DNA of 64,000 bases from Streptomyces sp. ADI96-02 (lineage in GTDB: Bacteria; Actinomycetota; Actinomycetes; Streptomycetales; Streptomycetaceae). The stretch is taken from NCBI RefSeq assembly GCF_003846185.1, contig NZ_ML123034.1:400212-464211 (forward strand), given 5' to 3'. Below the pieces are notes generated by a model. That model saw nothing but the letters and a program-made list of their open reading frames with translations, was not told where the DNA came from and did no database searches. This document shows positions 33,153-41,299 of this stretch, piece after piece. The translations under genes were made by a program, and so were the position numbers. The stretch's first letter is position 1. Every line of letters begins with the position of its first letter.

Positions 33153-33935
33153 TCAGGCGAGGAAGCCGCGCAGGAGCGCGGCCGTGCCGCAGCAGTGCTC
33201 GCGCATCGTCTCGCGCGCCGCGTCCGCGTCCCGGTCCAGGACCGCCTCCACGACGGCCGCGTGCTGCCGCTGGGAGTGCTCCAGGTTGCGCACCAGCAGC
33301 GGGATGCAGTCCAGCAGTTCGTTCAGCGTGGCGCGGACGGCGGCGTACCGGGCGGCGAGGGAGGCGGAGCCGGAGAGTTCGGCGAGCGTGAGGTGGAGCA
33401 GGGTGTCCTGGCGGCGGTAGTCCTCCAGCCGCGCGCCCCGGGTGGCGTGGAGCGCTTCGCGCAGCCGGGCGGCGCCCTCCGGTTCCAGCCCGGCCGCGCA
33501 CAGTCCGGCCGCCCCGGTCTCCAGCACCTCGCGGAAGCGCAGGGTGTCCTCCACGTCCACGGCGGCCACTCTGCGGCGCAGTTCGTCGCTGCCGTCGAGG
33601 ACGCCGGAGCGCGGCAGGACGAACGTGCCGCCGTAGCGTCCGCGCCGGCTCTCCACCATGCCCTGCTCCTGGAGCACCTTGAGCACGTCGCGCAGGGTCA
33701 CCCTGCTGATGCGCAGGTGCTGGGCCAGCTCGCGTTCGGAGGGGAGCCGGCCGCCGGGCGGGACCAGGCCGAGGCGGAGCAGTTGCAGGACCTGTTCCAG
33801 CGTCTCCTCGAACCCGTTGCCCGCCCGCACGGGCCGCAGCACCGAGGCGAGCCGGCCGGCCCCGGTCCCGGCCCCGCTCGCGTCGGGCTCCGCTGCCGCC
33901 GGACGAGTGCCGTCGGCTCTTCTTCTGGCCACCAT
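33153..33935 (-). CDS. GntR/FadR family transcriptional regulator
   Basis: The 260-residue regulator has a disordered basic/Ala-rich N-terminus (1-40), then a GntR winged helix: LRLGLVPPGGRLPSERELAQ, and LRISRVTLRDVLKVLQEQGMVE as the recognition helix. An FCD-type all-helical effector domain follows at about 125-250, with FREVLETGAAGL and three His-containing helices likely binding metal or ligand. It is placed between the permease and the divergent glnA4-like gene, so it most likely controls the amine cluster. The start ATG has AAGGGGA upstream. Confidence 0.88.
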   Translation of the reverse strand: MVARRRADGTRPAAAEPDASGAGTGAGRLASVLRPVRAGNGFEETLEQVLQLLRLGLVPPGGRLPSERELAQHLRISRVTLRDVLKVLQEQGMVESRRGRYGGTFVLPRSGVLDGSDELRRRVAAVDVEDTLRFREVLETGAAGLCAAGLEPEGAARLREALHATRGARLEDYRRQDTLLHLTLAELSGSASLAARYAAVRATLNELLDCIPLLVRNLEHSQRQHAAVVEAVLDRDADAARETMREHCCGTAALLRGFLA

Positions 33936-34008
33936 GGGCGGATCCCCTTCCCAAGCAATGGTTCTCCGTCATACCTTAAGGCTCCCGGTTCACCCAAGGA
34001 GGAATCCC

Positions 34009-35373
34009 GTGGCAGACCGCACACCCCCGCTCTCCGTCGACGATCTCCGCTCCCGCGTCGTGGACGGCTCGATCGACACCGTGGTGCTGGCGTTCCCCGA
34101 CATGCAGGGCCGGCTCCAGGGGAAGCGGTTCGCCGCCGGGTTCTTCCTCGACGAGGTGCTGGAGCACGGTACCGAGGGCTGCAACTACCTGCTGGCCGTG
34201 GACACCGAGATGAGCACCGTCGAGGGCTACGCGATGTCCTCGTGGGAGAACGGCTACGGCGACTTCGGCATGGTCCCCGACGCCGCCACGCTGCGCCCGG
34301 TGCCGTGGCACGAGGGCACCGCCCTGCTGATCGCCGATCTCGCCTGGCACGACGGCAGCCCGGTCGTGGCGGCCCCGCGCCAGATCCTGCGCCGCCAGCT
34401 CGACCGGCTGGCGGCCCTGGGCCACCGCGCCCAGGTCGGCACGGAGTTGGAGTTCATCGTCTTCCGGGACAGCTACGAGGAGGCGTGGGACCGCGACTAC
34501 CGGGGGCTGACCCCGGCCAACCAGTACAACATCGACTACTCGATCCTCGGCACCGGACGCATCGAACCGCTGCTGCGCCGCATCCGCAACGAGATGCAGG
34601 CCGCCGGACTGACGGTGGAGTCCGCCAAGGGCGAGTGCAATCCGGGCCAGCACGAGATCGTCTTCCGCTACGACGAGGCGCTGACCACCTGCGACCAGCA
34701 CGCCGTCTACAAGACGGGCGCCAAGGAGATCGCGTCCCAGGAGGGCGTCTCGCTGACCTTCATGGCCAAGTACGACGAGCGCGAGGGCAACTCCTGCCAC
34801 ATCCACCTCTCGCTCACCGACGAGGACGGCGCGAACATGATGGCGGGCGACGGGCCGGACGGGATGTCGGAGCTGATGCGGCACTTCCTGGCCGGCCAGC
34901 TCGCCGCGCTGCGGGACTTCTCCCTCCTGTACGCGCCCAACATCAACTCCTACAAGCGCTTCCAGCCCGGCTCGTTCGCGCCGACCGCGGTCGCCTGGGG
35001 CGTCGACAACCGCACCTGCGCCCTGCGGGTGGTCGGCCACGGCCCCTCGATGCGCTTCGAGAACCGGCTGCCCGGCGGCGACGTCAACCCGCACCTCGCG
35101 GTGGCCGGGCTCGTCGCCGCCGGCCTGTACGGGGTCGAGCACCGGCTGCCGCTGCCGCCCGCCTGCACGGGCAACGCGTACACCGCCGGTTACGAGCAGG
35201 TCCCGACGACGCTGCGCGAGGCCGCCGAGCTGTGGGCCGCCAGCCCCATCGCGAAGGAGGCGTTCGGCGAGGAGGTCGTCGCGCACTACCTGAACATGGC
35301 ACGGGTCGAACTCGCCGCCTACGACTCCGCGGTCACCGACTGGGAGCTGCGCCGCTCCTTCGAACGCCTCTGA
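34009..35373 (+). CDS. glnA4: glutamine synthetase-like gamma-glutamyl-amine ligase (GlnA4-like)
   Basis: The 454-residue GS type I fold protein ligates glutamate to an amine using ATP. Catalytic blocks: GTELEFIVF and ESAKGECNPGQHEIVF (metal-binding Glu), GNSCHIHLSL (metal His), NINSYKRFQPGSFAPT, and WGVDNRTCALRVVG with FENRLPGGDVNPHLAV (Arg/Glu substrate site). S. coelicolor GlnA4, which this resembles, makes gamma-glutamylethanolamide. The adenylylation-loop Tyr motif of true glutamine synthetase is missing. GTG 34009 follows AAGGAGG. It is divergent from the gntR gene and heads an operon with aldehyde dehydrogenase and SDR genes. The symbol is by resemblance. Confidence 0.85.
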   Translation: MADRTPPLSVDDLRSRVVDGSIDTVVLAFPDMQGRLQGKRFAAGFFLDEVLEHGTEGCNYLLAVDTEMSTVEGYAMSSWENGYGDFGMVPDAATLRPVPWHEGTALLIADLAWHDGSPVVAAPRQILRRQLDRLAALGHRAQVGTELEFIVFRDSYEEAWDRDYRGLTPANQYNIDYSILGTGRIEPLLRRIRNEMQAAGLTVESAKGECNPGQHEIVFRYDEALTTCDQHAVYKTGAKEIASQEGVSLTFMAKYDEREGNSCHIHLSLTDEDGANMMAGDGPDGMSELMRHFLAGQLAALRDFSLLYAPNINSYKRFQPGSFAPTAVAWGVDNRTCALRVVGHGPSMRFENRLPGGDVNPHLAVAGLVAAGLYGVEHRLPLPPACTGNAYTAGYEQVPTTLREAAELWAASPIAKEAFGEEVVAHYLNMARVELAAYDSAVTDWELRRSFERL

Positions 35374-35423
35374 CCCGCTCCGCCGCTCACCCGACCCGAC
35401 CCCGACCCGATCGAGGCCCGTAC

Positions 35424-36818
35424 GTGTCCCACCACCCCGCACCGCACACCCTGGACGTCCTCAACCCGGCGACCGGCGAGGTCATCGCCACCGTCCCGGC
35501 CGCCTCCGCCGCCGATGTGGACGCCGCCGTCGGGCGCGCGAGCGCCGCCCAGCGGACCTGGGCGGCGGCGGCCCCCGCCGACCGGGCCAGGCTGCTGCGC
35601 CGCTTCGCCGCCGTCGTCGACGAACACGTCGAGGAACTGGCCCTGCTGGAGGTCGGCGAGGCCGGCCACACCATCGGCAACGCCCGCTGGGAGGCGGGCA
35701 ACGTCCGCGATCTGCTCGACTACAGCGCGGGCGGAGCCGAACGGCTCCTGGGCCGGCAGATCCCGGTGGCCGGCGGCATCGACTTCACGATCCTGGAGCC
35801 GCTGGGCGTCGTCGGCGTCATCGTCCCGTGGAACTTCCCGATGCCGATCGCCGCGTGGGCGCTCGCTCCGGCGCTCGCCGCGGGCAACGCCGTCCTCCTC
35901 AAACCCGCCGAGACGACTCCGCTGACCGCGCTGCGGCTGGCCGAACTCGCCCTGGCCGCAGGTCTTCCCGACGGCCTGTTCCAGGTGCTGCCCGGCGAGG
36001 GCCCGGTGGCCGGCAGCGCCCTGGTGGAGCACCCGGGCGTCGCGAAGATCGTCTTCACCGGCTCCACCCGGACCGGGAAGCACATCATGTCGCGCTGCGC
36101 GGAACGCGTGAAGCGGCTGACCCTGGAGCTGGGCGGCAAGAGCCCCAACATCGTCTTCGCCGACGCCGACGTGGAGGCCGCGGCGGGCGCCGCCCCGATG
36201 TCCTTCCTGGACAACGCGGGCCAGGACTGCTGCGCGCGCACCCGCATCCTGGTCGAGCGGTCGGTCCACGACCGTTTCCTGGACCTGCTCGCCCCGGCCC
36301 TCTCCGCCGTCGTGGTGGGCGACCCGGCCGACGAGCGGACGCAGATGGGCCCGCTGATCTCGGCGGTCCAGCGGGAGCGGGTGCGGAGCTTCGTCGCCGG
36401 CGACGGGAACGGCCCCGGCGTACGGACCATCCTCGGTTCGGCGCCCGACGGGCCGGGCTTCTGGTACCCGCCGACCGTCCTCGCCGGGGTGGCGCCCGAC
36501 GCGCCGGTGGCGGTCGAGGAGGTCTTCGGACCGGTCGCCGTGGTCCTGCCGTTCGACGACGAGGAGGACGCCGTACGGCTGGCCAACGCCACCGAGTACG
36601 GCCTGGCCGGCTCGGTCTGGACCCGCGACGTCGGCCGGGCGCTGCGGGTCGGCCAGGGACTGCGGGCCGGCAACCTCTCCGTCAACTCGCACTCCAGCGT
36701 GCGCTATTCGACCCCCTTCGGCGGCTACAAGCAGTCGGGCCTGGGCCGTGAGCTCGGTCCCGACGCGGCGGTCGCCTTCACCGAGACCAAGAACGTCTTC
36801 ATCAGCACGGAGGCCTGA
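35424..36818 (+). CDS. NAD(P)+-dependent aldehyde dehydrogenase
   Basis: This 464-residue ALDH-superfamily enzyme has PWNFPMPIAAWALAPALAAG (NAD binding), FTGSTRTGKHI (Gly motif), general base Glu235 in LELGGKSPN and nucleophile Cys269 in NAGQDCC. The C-terminal PFGGYKQSGLGRELG matches the family. In this operon it would oxidise an aldehyde formed from the glutamylated amino alcohol. The GTG at 35424 has GAGG upstream, 50 bases after the glnA4-like stop. A second Cys directly follows the nucleophile, as in several family members. Confidence 0.9.
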   Translation: MSHHPAPHTLDVLNPATGEVIATVPAASAADVDAAVGRASAAQRTWAAAAPADRARLLRRFAAVVDEHVEELALLEVGEAGHTIGNARWEAGNVRDLLDYSAGGAERLLGRQIPVAGGIDFTILEPLGVVGVIVPWNFPMPIAAWALAPALAAGNAVLLKPAETTPLTALRLAELALAAGLPDGLFQVLPGEGPVAGSALVEHPGVAKIVFTGSTRTGKHIMSRCAERVKRLTLELGGKSPNIVFADADVEAAAGAAPMSFLDNAGQDCCARTRILVERSVHDRFLDLLAPALSAVVVGDPADERTQMGPLISAVQRERVRSFVAGDGNGPGVRTILGSAPDGPGFWYPPTVLAGVAPDAPVAVEEVFGPVAVVLPFDDEEDAVRLANATEYGLAGSVWTRDVGRALRVGQGLRAGNLSVNSHSSVRYSTPFGGYKQSGLGRELGPDAAVAFTETKNVFISTEA

Positions 36819-36823
36819 TCACC

Positions 36824-37609
36824 ATGACCGACACCCCTTCTGTCTGCCGCCGCCTGGTCGGCCGCACCGCCGTCGTCACCGGAGCCGGCAGCGGCATCGG
36901 ACTGGCCACCGTCCGGCGACTGGCCGCCGAGGGCGCGCACGTCGTCTGCGCCGATGTGGACGAGGAGCGCGGCAAGGCCGCCGCCGAGGAGTCGGCCGGC
37001 CTGTTCGTCCGCACCGACGTCACCGACGCCGAACAGGTCGAGGCCCTGTTCAAGACGGCGTTCGACACCTACGGTTCGGTCGACGTCGCGTTCAACAACG
37101 CGGGCATCTCGCCGCCCGACGACGACTCGATCCTGGAGACCGGGCTGGAGGCGTGGCGCCGGGTGCAGGAGGTCAACCTCACCTCCGTCTACCTCTGCTG
37201 CAAGGCCGCGATCCCCTACATGCGCCGCCAGGGCAAGGGCTCGGTCATCAACACCGCCTCGTTCGTGGCCCGGATGGGCGCGGCGACCTCGCAGATCTCG
37301 TACACCGCGTCCAAGGGCGGCGTCCTGGCGATGTCGCGCGAGCTGGGCGTTCAGTTCGCGCGCGACGGCATCCGCGTCAACGCGCTGTGCCCCGGTCCGG
37401 TCAACACCCCGCTGCTCCAGGAGCTGTTCGCCAAGGACCCGGAGCGGGCCGCGCGCAGGCTGGTGCACATCCCGGTCGGCCGGTTCGCCGAGCCGACCGA
37501 GATCGCCGCCGCCGTGGCCTTCCTGGCCAGCGACGACTCCTCGTTCGTCAACGCCACCGACTTCCTGGTGGACGGCGGGATCTCCGGCGCGTACGTCACC
37601 CCGGTCTGA
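36824..37609 (+). CDS. SDR family oxidoreductase
   Basis: The 261-residue classical SDR has TGAGSGIG (19-26), NNAG at 91-94, Ser146 and YTASK at 160-164. The PGPVNTPL region and DGGISGAYVTPV C-terminus are typical. Begins five bases after the aldehyde dehydrogenase stop, with GGAGG overlapping that stop, so it is cotranscribed. A likely role is oxidation of the hydroxyl of the glutamylated amino alcohol to the aldehyde, which the dehydrogenase then oxidises; this order is inference from pathway logic. Confidence 0.9.
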   Translation: MTDTPSVCRRLVGRTAVVTGAGSGIGLATVRRLAAEGAHVVCADVDEERGKAAAEESAGLFVRTDVTDAEQVEALFKTAFDTYGSVDVAFNNAGISPPDDDSILETGLEAWRRVQEVNLTSVYLCCKAAIPYMRRQGKGSVINTASFVARMGAATSQISYTASKGGVLAMSRELGVQFARDGIRVNALCPGPVNTPLLQELFAKDPERAARRLVHIPVGRFAEPTEIAAAVAFLASDDSSFVNATDFLVDGGISGAYVTPV

Positions 37610-37617
37610 TCACCGCT

Positions 37618-37653
37618 CCGCGGCGGCGGTCGGGCTCCCGGCCGCCGCCGCGG
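37618..37653. terminator. strong hairpin between convergent SDR and LtrA genes
   Basis: A perfect 12-bp outer stem (37618-37629 with 37642-37653, CCGCGGCGGCGG type) continues into an inner CGG/CCG extension with a small loop. Placed between the two stops, it serves both directions. Confidence 0.8.
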
Positions 37654-37677
37654 GACGCCGGTCCGCCGGATGGCCGG

Positions 37678-38859
37678 TCACCCGGCTCGGGCGTGCCGCC
37701 GGGTCCGGAAGGGCTCGGCCACGCACAGGATCTGCCAGCCGACCGCGAGGACCAGGAGCCAGATCAGCCACACCGGCCCGAAGCGCCCGGCGAACACCAC
37801 CGGGGCGACGGCCAGCAGCAGACAGGGCGCCGCCCAGGCGGCGCTGCGCCCGAGCCGGGCGCCGGTGAACCGGGCGGCCAGCACCCCGACCGCGAAGTAC
37901 ACGGCGAGGCTGCCGCAGAGCAGCAGACGCACCGACTGCGGCGTGGAGCCGTGCGGGTGGGCGACGACCAGCCCCAGTCCGGTGGCCAGCGCGGCGATCG
38001 AGCAGGACGTCACCCAGTGGAGCGCCACGGCGAGGCGGACCGGCAGGTCGCGCGGGCCGGGGCGGGGCACGCCGCCGGAACCGTAGCGCAGCGACATCGT
38101 CCACACGCCGATGAGCAGGACGAAGGCTCCCGCACCGGCCCCGGCCAGGTCCATGTCCCATGGGGTGGAGCCGGCGGCGGAGGTGATCTGGATGACGCCC
38201 TCGCCGAGCACGATGATGACGAACAGGCCCAGCCGCTCGACCAGATGAGGCAGGTCGGGGTAGGCCGCCTCGACCGCCGGCACGTGCTCGCGGGCCCCGC
38301 GCAGCCTGACGAGGAGGGCGATCTGTTCCTGGGCGCGCCGCAGCAGGCGGCTGCCGGAGGCGGTGAGGATGATCAGCAGGTCGAACGCCAGGCCCGCGGC
38401 CCAGAGCCAGTACCGCAGCGGCGGGTCCGTCCACAGCGAGACGATCCAGGGCAGCGTGCCGCCGCCGAGGTGGACCAGGGGCCAGTCCACGACGACCCGG
38501 CCGGGCCGCCAGAGCCGGCCCGAGAGCCAGCGCAGGAACACGTACGCGAGCGCGAACGCCACCGCGTGATCGGTACGGATACCGGGAACGGCGCTGACCA
38601 TGACGCCCAGCCCCGGCATCGCCAGCAGGAACGTGTGCGTCGTCCACGCCTGTTCGCCCTCGACGTTGCCGTAGACCGTGAAGCAGACCCAGGCGATCCA
38701 GAAGGCCAGGAACAGCACCGCGTACAGGCCGAGGTCGGCGAAGGTCGTGCCGTCGTGGAGCAGGTGCGAGAGCTGGAGGACGCCCGCGACGACGACCAGG
38801 TCGAAGAACAGCTCGATCCAGGAGGCGTGCCGTTCGACGGGCGGCCGGTGAGTGCTCAT
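37678..38859 (-). CDS. low temperature requirement protein A (LtrA) family membrane protein
   Basis: The 393-residue protein has about ten to eleven membrane helices. The N-terminal ERHASWIELFFDLVVVAGV is the LtrA signature. LVERLGLFVIIVLGEGVIQI in the middle is the second conserved LtrA element with its charged Glu. The family name comes from cold growth in Listeria; the molecular function is unknown. The ATG at 38859 lacks an RBS and lies 6 bases after CATGAT, possibly leaderless. An open frame extends 39 bases upstream. Confidence 0.85.
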   Translation of the reverse strand: MSTHRPPVERHASWIELFFDLVVVAGVLQLSHLLHDGTTFADLGLYAVLFLAFWIAWVCFTVYGNVEGEQAWTTHTFLLAMPGLGVMVSAVPGIRTDHAVAFALAYVFLRWLSGRLWRPGRVVVDWPLVHLGGGTLPWIVSLWTDPPLRYWLWAAGLAFDLLIILTASGSRLLRRAQEQIALLVRLRGAREHVPAVEAAYPDLPHLVERLGLFVIIVLGEGVIQITSAAGSTPWDMDLAGAGAGAFVLLIGVWTMSLRYGSGGVPRPGPRDLPVRLAVALHWVTSCSIAALATGLGLVVAHPHGSTPQSVRLLLCGSLAVYFAVGVLAARFTGARLGRSAAWAAPCLLLAVAPVVFAGRFGPVWLIWLLVLAVGWQILCVAEPFRTRRHARAG

Positions 38860-39017
38860 GAGGAGATCATGGGTCAGCCTCGGCCCCTGGCGGCGCAAGG
38901 ACGCAGGGGCACTCCGGCGTCCGTTCCGCCGCTCCCGCCGGGCCGCGCCGTGTCCGGGCGGCCCGGGGCCGCTCCGCGTATCCTCGGCGGGGACGTGCCG
39001 AGCGGAGGATGGCGTAC

Positions 39018-39740
39018 GTGGCGGGCAGCAGCGCAGGACGTGACGGTACGCGGCCGGACGGCCTCCCGGAAGGCGGTGGGGCCGCCGCCGGGCGCACCTC
39101 GCTCAGCACCCGGGCGCGGGACGCGGTGCGGCAGCGGATCGCCGACCGCCGGTATCCGCAGGGCGCCCGCCTGGTGGAGCGCGAGATCGCCGAGGAACTG
39201 CGGATGTCCCGGGTGCCGGTGCGCGAGGCGCTGCGCGCGCTCGTCGCGGAGGGGCTGCTCGAACTGCTGCCGCACAGCGGGGTACGGGTGCGCCGGCTGG
39301 AGCGGGCGGACGTGGAGCACCTGTACGAGGTGTGGGAGCCGCTCGCGGTGCAGGCGTCGCGGCTCGCGGCGCGACGGGTGGCGTGCGCCGCACCGGAGCA
39401 GCCGGCGCACCTCAGGGCGTTGCGGACCTCTCTCGACCGGGCCGAGGAGGCGGCGTCCGACGACGAGGGCGCGCGCGAGGTCGCCGCCCACACCGCGTTC
39501 CACGAGGACATCGTGGCACTGAGCGGGAACCCGCTCCTCGCCAGGACGATGGAGCAGTTGGGCGGCCAGCTCCGGCTGCTGTTCGGGATGCGCGAGGAGC
39601 CCGCGCACATGCGGGCGCAGCATGCGTTGATGTTCCGGTACATCGCGGCGGGCGACGAGGAGTCGGCGGCGGCGAGCACGCTGCTGCACGTGCGCGACAG
39701 CCGGGCCGTGGCTCTGAGGTCCCTGTTCGACGACGTCTAG
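39018..39740 (+). CDS. GntR family transcriptional regulator, FCD type
   Basis: The 240-residue regulator has a winged helix at about 30-95 (LSTRARDAVRQRIADRRYP, then RMSRVPVREALRALVAEGLLE as the recognition helix). An FCD domain follows with YEVWEPLAVQASRLAA, HTAFHEDIVALSGN and HALMFRYIAAGDEESA, whose His and Asp could bind a metal and a carboxylate ligand. GTG 39018 follows GGAGG at 9 bases; an ATG at 39009 would overlap that RBS. Two GTATAC sites lie in the gap to the amidohydrolase genes, the probable targets. Confidence 0.88.
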   Translation: MAGSSAGRDGTRPDGLPEGGGAAAGRTSLSTRARDAVRQRIADRRYPQGARLVEREIAEELRMSRVPVREALRALVAEGLLELLPHSGVRVRRLERADVEHLYEVWEPLAVQASRLAARRVACAAPEQPAHLRALRTSLDRAEEAASDDEGAREVAAHTAFHEDIVALSGNPLLARTMEQLGGQLRLLFGMREEPAHMRAQHALMFRYIAAGDEESAAASTLLHVRDSRAVALRSLFDDV

Positions 39741-39770
39741 TCCAACGGCACCCGACCCTGCGCTCCATCT

Positions 39771-39780
39771 TTGTATACCA
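39771..39780. promoter_or_regulatory. FCD-GntR operator candidate 1
   Basis: TTGTATACCA contains the GTATAC core typical of FCD-GntR operators. It lies 30 bases after the regulator stop and is followed by AAGATCCTGG. Confidence 0.6.
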
Positions 39781-39896
39781 AAGATCCTGGACAGCTGAGA
39801 TCCGCGCGCTCACCTTGCCTTACATCAGGATCATTCGCCGCATGACGCGCAGATGCGGGCGAGCGGAATCCCTTCTTCCCAGACACCCGAAGATCC

Positions 39897-39906
39897 TGGT
39901 ATACAA
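39897..39906. promoter_or_regulatory. FCD-GntR operator candidate 2
   Basis: TGGTATACAA is the exact reverse complement of site 1 and lies 40 bases before the first amidohydrolase ATG. It is preceded by AAGATCC, so the same decamer AAGATCCTGG touches both sites. Paired sites suggest cooperative binding or looping over about 125 bases. Confidence 0.6.
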
Positions 39907-39945
39907 AAGGCCCCCGTTCGCCTTCCGCGATCCAAGGAGCCCTCC

Positions 39946-41235
39946 ATGTGCGTCGAGTCCACTCCGCCCCCGCCGAGCCGGCTGACCCGGCGCGGCGTGC
40001 TCGCCGGGGCGGCGGCCCTGGCCGGCACCTCCGCGGTCCTGGCCGCGGCCTCTCCCCCGGCCTCCGCGGCGACCGGGGCCGCCGGCCACTCCCCCGCCCG
40101 CGGCGGCGACCTGGTGGTCGAGGGCGGCACACTGCTGGACCCGGCGACGGGCGAGGTCACCGAGGACGCGGTCGTCGTCATCGTCGGGGGCGTCGTACGG
40201 TCGGCCGGCCGGCGGGGTCGCACCGGGCCGGGAGCGCCCGCCGGGACTCCGGTGCTGCGAGCCCACGGCCGATGGATCCTGCCCGGTCTCATCGACGCGC
40301 ACATCCACCTCAACACGGCGGCGGAGGCGCGCGACGCGGTCCGCAAGGGCGCGACCAGCGCACGCAGCGGATCGACCGGCTTCTACCAGGACATCGCGGT
40401 GCGGGAGCTGGCCCGCCAGGCCCCCGAGCGGGCGCCCCGTCTGCGTGCCGCGGGCGTCTTCGTCACTCCGGACCTCGGCGACACGATCCTGGCCGACCCG
40501 GACCTGGCGCCCCTGGCACGCCTGCGCGAGGGCGTGCGCTCGCCCGAGGCGCTGCGGCGCGTGGTGGAGGTGAACCTGGCGCGCGGCGTCGACACCGTCA
40601 AGACCCGGGTGAACGAGCGCGCCGGACTGCCGGAACAGGATCCGCTCGCCCAGGTCTACGACGTCGACCAGCTGTCGGAGATCGTGGCCGCCGCCCGCCG
40701 CGGCGGCAAGGGCGTGCTGTGCCACAGCTACAGCGAGCAGGGCTGCCACGACGCGGTCACGGCCGGGATCCGCTCGCTGGAGCACGGCGCGTTCGTCGGT
40801 GAGCGCACCCTGCACGCCATGCGCCGCAAGGGCACGTATTTCACCCCGACGCTCACCGCGATCGCCGGGCTCGCCGAGTCCTCGGACCCGATACTGGCGG
40901 AGCGCGGGCGTACCTACCTGCCGGTCCTCAAGCGGGCGGTGCTGGCCGCGCACGAGCTGGGCGTTCCGCTGGCGGCGGGCACGGACTCCTCCGGCGGCAC
41001 GGTCGACCCGATCGGACGCGAGGTCGAACTCATGCGCTCGGCGGGGCTGTCCGCGCTCGACGCGATCCGCACGGCCACCACCGGCGCGGCGCGGCTTCTC
41101 GGCCTGGACGGCTCGGTCGGCCGGCTCGCGCGCGGCTTCGCGGGCGACGTGCTCGTGGTGGACGGCGACCCGCTCGCCGACGTCACCGTGCTGGCGCGGC
41201 CGGTGCGCGTGGTGCGGGCCGGTCTCGCGGTCTGA
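39946..41235 (+). CDS. exported amidohydrolase family protein (Tat signal)
   Basis: The 429-residue protein has a twin-arginine signal (SRLTRRGVLAGAAAL, residues 11-25), then LVVEGGTLLDPATGEV as the composite beta domain. The metal site comprises HIHL (His119, His121), a Lys in TVKTRVNE, LCHSYSEQG, SLEHGAF and GTDSSGG. The order matches imidazolonepropionase-like or prolidase-like amidohydrolases. It should hydrolyse an amide, cyclic amide or dipeptide outside the cell. The ATG at 39946 follows AAGGAG. It is the first gene after the twin GTATAC sites. Confidence 0.85.
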   Translation: MCVESTPPPPSRLTRRGVLAGAAALAGTSAVLAAASPPASAATGAAGHSPARGGDLVVEGGTLLDPATGEVTEDAVVVIVGGVVRSAGRRGRTGPGAPAGTPVLRAHGRWILPGLIDAHIHLNTAAEARDAVRKGATSARSGSTGFYQDIAVRELARQAPERAPRLRAAGVFVTPDLGDTILADPDLAPLARLREGVRSPEALRRVVEVNLARGVDTVKTRVNERAGLPEQDPLAQVYDVDQLSEIVAAARRGGKGVLCHSYSEQGCHDAVTAGIRSLEHGAFVGERTLHAMRRKGTYFTPTLTAIAGLAESSDPILAERGRTYLPVLKRAVLAAHELGVPLAAGTDSSGGTVDPIGREVELMRSAGLSALDAIRTATTGAARLLGLDGSVGRLARGFAGDVLVVDGDPLADVTVLARPVRVVRAGLAV

Positions 41236-41299
41236 GCCGTCCGTCCGCACGGACCGCGCTCCTCCCCCTCTCCGCCTTCCCCCGGTCAAGGAGCCTTCG

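Noticed and set aside
32823..35423. Upstream extension of the aldehyde dehydrogenase frame
   Set aside because: Only the part from 35424 matches the family; the upstream part overlaps the glutamine-synthetase-like gene and the GntR gene in other frames.
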